Assembly: GCA_001805695.1 (NCBI GenBank)
Contig: MHGT01000026.1
Coordinates: forward strand, 15,170-25,185
Reading direction: 5' to 3'
Length of the DNA: 10,016 nt
From: Omnitrophica WOR_2 bacterium RIFCSPHIGHO2_02_FULL_67_20
GTDB taxonomy: Bacteria; Omnitrophota; Gorgyraeia; Aquiviventales; Aquiviventaceae
The translations under genes and the position numbers were made by a program. Under the pieces are notes generated by a model that worked only from the letters and a program-made list of their open reading frames with translations, had not been told where the DNA came from and did not search any database. Below, in pieces: positions 5,140 through 10,016 of the stretch; positions within the stretch are counted from its first letter, which is position 1; every line of letters starts with the position of its first letter.

Positions 5140-6359
5140 TCAACGTGACCTCGCTCTACGGCGGCCTCGACACGACGGGCGATCCGCTGCGCTATGGCCA
5201 CCGGCGCTCGCCGGACCACGGCTCGCCCCATCCCACCGAGACCCAGCCCCACGAGGTGCCGCGCTCCGCCCGCGAGCGGCGGCCGGTCGTCGTCTGGACG
5301 ATGAGCCGGCGCTGCAACCTCCACTGCGTCCACTGCTATAGCGACTCCGCCGATCAGGCCTACTCCGGCGAGCTCGGCCCCGAGGAAGTCCGGCCGATGC
5401 TCGAGGATTTGGCCGCCTTCGAGATCCCCGCCCTCCTGCTCTCCGGCGGCGAGCCGCTCTACCACCCGCGCTTCTTCGAGTACGCGGAGCACGCCAAGCG
5501 GCTGGGACTGCGGCTGACGCTCTCGACGAACGGCACGCTCATCACGGAGGAAGCGGCCGAGCGGATCCGAGCGACCGGCTTCAGCTACGTGGGCATCTCC
5601 TTCGACGGGCTGGGGCCGGTCAACGACCGCTTCCGCGGCAAGCTTGGGGCGTTCGAGCAGGCGGTGGCGGGTCTGCGGCGCCTCAAGGCGGTCGGCCAGA
5701 AGGTCGGCCTGCGCTTCACGCTCACCCGCCGCAACTACGAGGCGCTGCCGGACATCTTCGCGCTCGTCGAGCAAGAGGGCATCGACCGCGTGTGCTTCTA
5801 CCATCTCGTCTACTCGGGGCGGGGCAGCCGGCTCGCGAAGGATGACCTGCTCCCCTGGGAGACGCGCGACATCCTCGACCAGATCTGCGCGTGGACGGTG
5901 TCGCTGCAGTCGCTGGACCGGCATGTGGACGTCCTGACGGTCGACAACCACGTGGACGGCGTCTACCTCTACCTGAAGCTGCTGCCCTCGGACCCGGCGC
6001 GCGCGGAGCGCGCCCGCAGACTCCTCGAGTGGAACGGCGGCGGAGCCAACTCGTCCGGCATCGGCATCGCGAACATCGATGCGTCAGGCGGCGTCCACCC
6101 CGACCAGTTCTGGCAGACGCACACCCTCGGCAGCGTCCGCGAGCGGCCCTTCAGCCGGATCTGGACGGACAGCCGAGATCCGCTGCTGGCCGGCCTGCGC
6201 GACCGCCTGCCGCGCCTCACCGGCCGCTGCGCCGAGTGCCGGTGGAAGCGGATGTGCGGGGGATCGTTTCGCGTGCGCGCGCTGCAGGTCACGGGCGACC
6301 CCTGGGCGCCGGACCCGGCGTGCTACCTCACGGACGAGGAAATTGGAGACGGGCCATGA
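5136..6359 (+). CDS. ahbC: AhbC-like radical SAM enzyme (12,18-didecarboxysiroheme deacetylase)
   Basis: A 407-aa radical SAM/SPASM protein. AhbC removes the two acetate side chains of 12,18-didecarboxysiroheme to give Fe-coproporphyrin III in the siroheme-dependent heme pathway. The N-terminus (MINVTSLYGG, then D-PLRYGH) matches the AhbC N-terminus as I remember it, which supports ATG 5136. The radical SAM cluster is C60-x3-C64-x2-C67 (RRCNLHCVHCYS), with SGGEPL near 106. Family blocks follow: RVCFYHLVYSGRGS, VLTVDNHVDG, DQFW and FSRIWTD. A C-terminal auxiliary cluster uses C365-x2-C368-x5-C374-x21-C396, ending APDPACYLTDEEIG. The closest alternative is NirJ, which acts on the same substrate for heme d1. 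The AhbD-like gene downstream favours the heme route, but a d1 role is not excluded. It overlaps its upstream neighbour by 4 bp. Confidence 0.85.
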   Translation: MINVTSLYGGLDTTGDPLRYGHRRSPDHGSPHPTETQPHEVPRSARERRPVVVWTMSRRCNLHCVHCYSDSADQAYSGELGPEEVRPMLEDLAAFEIPALLLSGGEPLYHPRFFEYAEHAKRLGLRLTLSTNGTLITEEAAERIRATGFSYVGISFDGLGPVNDRFRGKLGAFEQAVAGLRRLKAVGQKVGLRFTLTRRNYEALPDIFALVEQEGIDRVCFYHLVYSGRGSRLAKDDLLPWETRDILDQICAWTVSLQSLDRHVDVLTVDNHVDGVYLYLKLLPSDPARAERARRLLEWNGGGANSSGIGIANIDASGGVHPDQFWQTHTLGSVRERPFSRIWTDSRDPLLAGLRDRLPRLTGRCAECRWKRMCGGSFRVRALQVTGDPWAPDPACYLTDEEIGDGP

Positions 6360-6397
6360 GGCAGCCGCAGGACCAGCAGTGGCTGAGGACCGCGTGA
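6356..6397 (+). CDS. Possible 13-aa coupling micro-ORF
   Basis: ATG 6356 overlaps the stop of the AhbC-like gene (ATGA), and after 13 codons (MRQPQDQQWLRTA) its stop overlaps the GTG of the next gene (GTGA). It would bridge the 34-nt gap between the two enzymes for reinitiating ribosomes. The overlaps at both ends are suggestive, but so short an ORF can arise by chance; no protein function is implied. Confidence 0.25.
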   Translation: MRQPQDQQWLRTA

Positions 6398-8430
6398 CCT
6401 CCATGCCGCCCGAACGTCCCCGGCGTCTGGTCATCCATCTCATCAGGCCCTCGAAGTACGACGACGACGGCTACGTCATCCGCTACTGGAGGGGGGTGCT
6501 GCCCAGCAACACGCTCGCCTGCCTCTACGGGCTGACGGAAGACGTCCGGGCGCGCGGGGCGCTGGGGACAGGGCTTGCGTGGGCGATCGAGCTGATTGAT
6601 GAGAGCGTGCAGCGCGTGGACGTGCGCCGGATCGTGCGGGAGAGCCGGCGCGGCGGCACGCGCGCGATCGTGTGCCTCGTGGGCGTGCAGTCCAATCAGT
6701 TCCCACGGGCCGCGGATTTGGCGCTGGCGTTTCGCGCGGGCGGCGTGGACGTGCTGATCGGGGGGTTTCACGTGAGCGGGTCGCTGGCGATGCTGCCGGA
6801 GATTCCGCCGGAGATCCGCGCGCTGATGGACGCCGGCGTGAGTATCGTGGCGGGCGAGGTGGAGGGCCGGTGGGAGGGGATCCTGCGGGACGTCCTGGCC
6901 GGGACGCGCCAGCCGCTGTACAACTTCCTCGCCGAGCCGCCGGATTTGCGCGACGCGCCCATGCCGCAGATCACGCGGCGGTATTTGCGCCGGTTCGTCG
7001 CCCCGAATTTCACGACGATCGACTGCGGGCGGGGCTGCCCGTTCAGCTGCTCCTTCTGCACCGTCATCAACGTCCAGGGGCGCGTGATGCGCGTCCGCGG
7101 CGTGGAGTGCATCCTGGCGACCATCCGGGAGAATTACCAGAGGCACCGCATCAGCGCCTACTTCTTCACCGATGACAACTTTTGCCGGCACAAGCACTGG
7201 GAGGCGATCCTGGACGGGCTGATCCGGATGCGCGAGGAGGACGGGATCCACATCAGCTTTATGGTCCAGGTGGACACCCAATCGTATAAGCTGCCCAACT
7301 TCGTGCGGAAGGCCAAGGCCGCGGGCTGTGCGCAGGTCTTCATTGGAATGGAAAGCCTCAACCCGCGCAACCTCACCGCCGCCGGCAAGCGGCAGAACCG
7401 CGTCGAGGAGTTCCGCGCGCTCGTCGAGACCTACCGCCACGCCGGGATCAACGCGCACGTCGCCTACATCATCGGCTTTCCGTTCGACACCGCCGCGTCC
7501 GTGCGCCGCGACATCGAGCGGCTGATGACGGAGATGGGTCCCGAGCAGGCCTCCTTCTTCATGCTGACACCGCTGCCGGGCTCGCGGGACCACCTCGTGC
7601 TGACGCAGGGCGGGGTAGTACTGGATCAGGACCTGAACCGCTATGACTCCTTCCACGCGACGACCGCGCACCCGCTGATGTCGCGCGAGGAGTGGACGGC
7701 GGCCTACGACGAGGCCTGGAGGCGGTTCTACGGCCCGGAGAACATGCGGACGATTCTGCAGCGGGTCGACCCGGACAACTACTGGGCGGTCTTCGCGAAT
7801 TTCATCTGGTCCAAGAACTCCACTGCTGTCGAGGGCGGGCACCCGATGATTGAGGGGTTCATCCGGCTCAAGAGCCGGGATGAGCGCCGTCCCGCGTATC
7901 CGCTCGAGACGCGCTGGCAGTATCTTCGGCGTCGGCTGCGCGACACGGGCCGCTATGTCCGGCTGTGGCCCCGGCTGGCGCTGGAGATGGAGGAGGTGTG
8001 GCTCCAGACGCGTCCGCGGGGGGCGCTGGAGCAGCGTGTCGTCGAGGAGTTGAGGCGGATTCCGGCCGGCGTCAACGGCTGGCGGCGGCTGCGCGTGTCC
8101 GAGATCCGGCAGGCGTATGGCCGGGCCTCCGCCGCCCTCGCGCGCAACGCCCCCCGTCTCCACCCGCTTCCGCGGCTTGGCGTTCCGCCGCGGCTCCTCC
8201 TCTGGGTGAAGCGATGGAACCCGTGCTCGCAGTCGTTGACCTGGTCGCGGCGGTCGATCAGACAGTTCTGGACGCGGTCCGCGATTCAGGTCAGGCGCGG
8301 GCATCTCCATGACCTCGATGTGGGCGGCCTGCTGTTTCATGGGGTCCAGGAAGCGGCGCTGTTCATGACGTTTGCCTTCCTCTTCTTTTCGCGGCTCCTC
8401 CTGCGCCTCTTTGCGCGGAGCGTGGCCTGA
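6394..8430 (+). CDS. B12-binding-type radical SAM protein, function unknown
   Basis: A 678-aa cytoplasmic enzyme of a conserved but uncharacterised family starting with a KYDDDGYVI block. Residues about 10-190 look like the Rossmann-type B12-binding module of class B radical SAM enzymes (VGVQSNQFPRA, then VDVLIGGFHVSGS) without a DxHxxG motif, as is usual there. The radical SAM barrel follows, with C215-x3-C219-x2-C222 (GCPFSCSFC), YFFTDDNF and a GMESLNP block. Beyond about 460 is a family-specific extension rich in Trp and Arg, ending in a hydrophobic tail (about 654-673). GTG 6394 is chosen for the GAGG site 5 nt upstream; ATG 6403 is the alternative. The frame stays open upstream inside the AhbC-like gene, but that part is not coding. 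Lying between two tetrapyrrole enzymes, it may modify a porphyrin, as the class B enzyme BchE does; this is inference. Confidence 0.88.
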   Translation: MTSMPPERPRRLVIHLIRPSKYDDDGYVIRYWRGVLPSNTLACLYGLTEDVRARGALGTGLAWAIELIDESVQRVDVRRIVRESRRGGTRAIVCLVGVQSNQFPRAADLALAFRAGGVDVLIGGFHVSGSLAMLPEIPPEIRALMDAGVSIVAGEVEGRWEGILRDVLAGTRQPLYNFLAEPPDLRDAPMPQITRRYLRRFVAPNFTTIDCGRGCPFSCSFCTVINVQGRVMRVRGVECILATIRENYQRHRISAYFFTDDNFCRHKHWEAILDGLIRMREEDGIHISFMVQVDTQSYKLPNFVRKAKAAGCAQVFIGMESLNPRNLTAAGKRQNRVEEFRALVETYRHAGINAHVAYIIGFPFDTAASVRRDIERLMTEMGPEQASFFMLTPLPGSRDHLVLTQGGVVLDQDLNRYDSFHATTAHPLMSREEWTAAYDEAWRRFYGPENMRTILQRVDPDNYWAVFANFIWSKNSTAVEGGHPMIEGFIRLKSRDERRPAYPLETRWQYLRRRLRDTGRYVRLWPRLALEMEEVWLQTRPRGALEQRVVEELRRIPAGVNGWRRLRVSEIRQAYGRASAALARNAPRLHPLPRLGVPPRLLLWVKRWNPCSQSLTWSRRSIRQFWTRSAIQVRRGHLHDLDVGGLLFHGVQEAALFMTFAFLFFSRLLLRLFARSVA

Positions 8431-8451
8431 GCCTGGCGGAACGCAACTCCG

Positions 8452-9573
8452 ATGCACCCCACGGCGAACGGTCCAGAATCCCGGAATGGCGGGTCGGTTT
8501 CCGGGGCACCGTACGCGGCCCCGCGCCTGGTCTTCTGGGAGGCCACTGCCGGCTGCAACCTGGAATGCCGCCACTGCCGGCGCCTGGAGGTCGCGAAGGC
8601 GCTGTCGAAGCGCGATCTGACGACGGAGCAAGCGGAGCACTGCCTCATTGACGGCCTCGCGGCGGTGGGGCGTCCGGTCCTGGTGTGCTCCGGCGGAGAG
8701 CCGCTTCTGCGGCGCGACCTCTTCGAGCTCGCCGCGTACGCCCGGGACCGCGGCCTGCCGATCGCGCTGGCGACCAACGGGACGCTGATCGATGAGCCGC
8801 TCGCCGAGCGGATCGTGCAGGTCGGATTCGAGCGGGTGGCGGTCAGCCTCGACGGCGCGGAGGCGGCCACGCACGACGCGTTCCGCCAGCAGGCGGGGGC
8901 GTTCGACGGGGCGGTCCGCGCCTTGCGGCGGCTTCGCGCCCGGGGCATGAGCCTCCAAGTGAACACGACGGTGACGCTCCACAACCTCCTGGAGCTCGAC
9001 GCCATCTATGAGCGGGTGATCAGTGAGGGGGTCGAGGCGTGGCACGTGTTCATGTTCGTGCCGGTGGGTTGCGGACTCCAGATTCCTGAGGACCAGCAGC
9101 TCGCGGCGGAGCAGTACGAGGCCGTCCTGCGCCGGCTCTCGGAGTGGGCCGCGGAGGGCCGCCTCTTCGTCCGCGCGACCTGCGCGCCGCAGTACTACCG
9201 CATTCTGGCGCAGGAGGGGACGCTGCAGCGGTTCCAGCGCGGCTCCAAGTTCGCGACGATGACGAAGGGGTGCTTGGCCGGCACCGGCATCTGCTTCATC
9301 TCGCATACGGGCGAGGTCTTCCCGTGCGGCTACCTGCCGGTGTCCTCCGGCAACGTCGCGCGCACCCCGTTCGCGGACATCTGGAATCGCTCCGCCGTCT
9401 TCGAGGCGCTGCGCGACCCGGATCGGCTGGAGGGCAAGTGCGGGGCGTGCGAGTTCAAGCGCGTGTGCAGCGGCTGCCGCGCCCGCGCGTACGCCGCGAC
9501 CGGCAACTATCTGACGGAAGAGCCCTGCTGCGCCTATACGCCGCGCGCGCTGCACGCGGGCGCCGGCATCTGA
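8452..9573 (+). CDS. ahbD: AhbD-like radical SAM enzyme (Fe-coproporphyrin III decarboxylase / heme synthase)
   Basis: A 373-aa radical SAM/SPASM protein. AhbD oxidatively decarboxylates two propionates of Fe-coproporphyrin III to vinyls, giving heme without oxygen. The radical SAM cluster is C35-x3-C39-x2-C42 (AGCNLECRHCR), with SGGEPLLRRD, an NGTLID strand and SLDGA. The C-terminal half has the blocks I associate with AhbD: ATCAPQYYRI, MTKGCLAGTGICFISHTG, PCGYLPV and C330-x2-C333-x5-C339-x2-C342 (KCGACEFKRVCSGCRARAY), then EEPCC (C359, C360), which would bind auxiliary 4Fe-4S clusters. The start ATG 8452 is 21 bp past the previous stop, with a weak GGCGGA site. A NirJ2-type protein or another SPASM enzyme is the alternative. 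Pairing with the AhbC-like gene in one operon supports the call. Confidence 0.82.
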   Translation: MHPTANGPESRNGGSVSGAPYAAPRLVFWEATAGCNLECRHCRRLEVAKALSKRDLTTEQAEHCLIDGLAAVGRPVLVCSGGEPLLRRDLFELAAYARDRGLPIALATNGTLIDEPLAERIVQVGFERVAVSLDGAEAATHDAFRQQAGAFDGAVRALRRLRARGMSLQVNTTVTLHNLLELDAIYERVISEGVEAWHVFMFVPVGCGLQIPEDQQLAAEQYEAVLRRLSEWAAEGRLFVRATCAPQYYRILAQEGTLQRFQRGSKFATMTKGCLAGTGICFISHTGEVFPCGYLPVSSGNVARTPFADIWNRSAVFEALRDPDRLEGKCGACEFKRVCSGCRARAYAATGNYLTEEPCCAYTPRALHAGAGI

Positions 9574-9579
9574 GCACGG

Positions 9580-10016
9580 ATGCTCGGCTGGGATGATGTC
9601 CGGCGGGAGCCGTTCCGCCTCCTGTTTCCGCTGGGCGCGGTGTCGGGGCTGCTGGGGGTCGGCCACTGGCTGGCGTACGCCGCGGGATGGTCGCCGTCCT
9701 ACTCCGGTTTCTACCACGCCTCGCTCCAGGTCGGCGTGTTCGCCCTCTGCTTCATCCTGGGATTCCTGATGACGGCGCTGCCGCGGTTCCTGTCCGCCCC
9801 TCCGGCTTCACACGCCGAGCTCGGCGTCGTGCTGGCGCTGCTGCTGGCCCAGCCGATCCTGCTCTCGCTGGGCCGGTGGGTTGAGGCCGAGGGCTGCTTC
9901 GCCGCGCTGCTCCTGGCGCTTGCCATCTTCGCCGGCCGCCGCGCGCTGGCGCGCCGCGCGGCCGAGCCACCGCCGACCGAGTTCGTCTGGATTCCCATCG
10001 CCCTCCTGCACGGGCT
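9580..10016 (+). CDS. nnrS: NnrS-family membrane protein (3' partial)
   Basis: The frame runs off the window end; 145 codons are visible of a family that is usually around 400 residues. The start EPFRLLFPLGA, then GFLMTALPRFLSAPPAS, is characteristic of NnrS, a heme- and copper-containing inner-membrane protein that protects against NO and is common near denitrification genes. Hydrophobic segments are at about 14-35, 45-66, 80-98 and 104-118. H46 (FYHAS) matches the first His of the usual WHAH motif, but the second is Ser48. ATG 9580 lies 6 bp after the AhbD-like stop, so it is co-transcribed. NnrS binds heme, which fits placement directly after the last heme-synthesis step. The part beyond the window could not be checked. 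Confidence 0.85.
   Translation, partial: MLGWDDVRREPFRLLFPLGAVSGLLGVGHWLAYAAGWSPSYSGFYHASLQVGVFALCFILGFLMTALPRFLSAPPASHAELGVVLALLLAQPILLSLGRWVEAEGCFAALLLALAIFAGRRALARRAAEPPPTEFVWIPIALLHG

Noticed and set aside
6079..6393. Upstream extension of the B12-type radical SAM frame
   Set aside because: This part overlaps the conserved C-terminal cluster region of the AhbC-like gene, and family similarity begins only after 6394.
8214..8312. 32-codon ORF in another frame near the end of the B12-type radical SAM gene, suggesting a frameshift
   Set aside because: The annotated frame keeps Trp/Arg-rich sequence plausible for the family through 8330; no clear evidence of a shift, so only noted.
6394..8430. 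Identification as BchE or hopanoid methylase HpnR
   Set aside because: Only the generic class B radical SAM layout is shared; the N-terminal block points to a different, uncharacterised family.
6328..9717. 1129-codon open frame on the - strand
   Set aside because: It lies antisense to three well-supported radical SAM genes; its Arg/Pro/Ala/His-rich translation is typical of a high-GC shadow frame.
1..10016. tRNA, rRNA, CRISPR array, transposase or phage genes
   Set aside because: No cloverleaf, rRNA-like, evenly spaced repeat or transposase/integrase motif was seen; the repeats present are hairpin elements, not a CRISPR array.

Overview
The window is very GC-rich and all recognisable genes lie on the + strand. 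It looks like a chromosomal piece from a free-living, high-GC bacterium with an anaerobic or nitrosative-stress lifestyle. Gene content (Ahb-type radical SAM heme synthesis, NnrS, tandem Crp/Fnr regulators, a conserved B12-type radical SAM family) and apparently leaderless mRNAs fit environmental lineages such as Methylomirabilota/Rokubacteria, but that placement is an impression from memory, not a computed result.

Layout: (1) 1-1338, two tandem Crp/Fnr-family regulators, the first cut by the window edge. (2) 1424-2146, a hemerythrin-type di-iron protein ending in a DUF1858/ScdA_N-like domain (RIC-like, iron-centre repair), followed by a terminator-like hairpin. (3) 2199-2912, an AT-richer patch with three copies of an undescribed-looking miniature inverted-repeat element around one 118-aa orphan ORF. 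(4) 2955-4724, a siroheme/4Fe-4S nitrite or sulfite reductase with its own strong sigma70-like promoter. (5) 4724-4902, a fourth, partial repeat copy and a regulated promoter. (6) 4903-10016, a tightly packed operon: small cysteine-rich protein, AhbC-like radical SAM enzyme, possible 13-codon micro-ORF, B12-binding-type radical SAM enzyme, AhbD-like radical SAM enzyme, and the start of NnrS.

The most informative signal is regulatory. Three promoters (before the second Crp/Fnr gene, the hemerythrin gene, and the cysteine-rich/ahb operon) share the operator TNTGA-N6-TCATR at exactly the same distance from a TAnnnT -10 element, each overlapping a TRGACY -35 element with a 17-bp spacer. This is the geometry of a class II Crp/Fnr promoter (operator centred at -41.5). 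It ties regulators, iron repair, heme synthesis and NnrS into one local regulon, plausibly responding to NO or low oxygen. The siroheme reductase lacks the operator.

Functionally, AhbC and AhbD are the last two steps of the siroheme-dependent heme route (didecarboxysiroheme to Fe-coproporphyrin III to heme), so the operon probably makes heme without oxygen. The B12-type radical SAM protein and the cysteine-rich protein embedded in it have no assigned function and are the best candidates for new biology.
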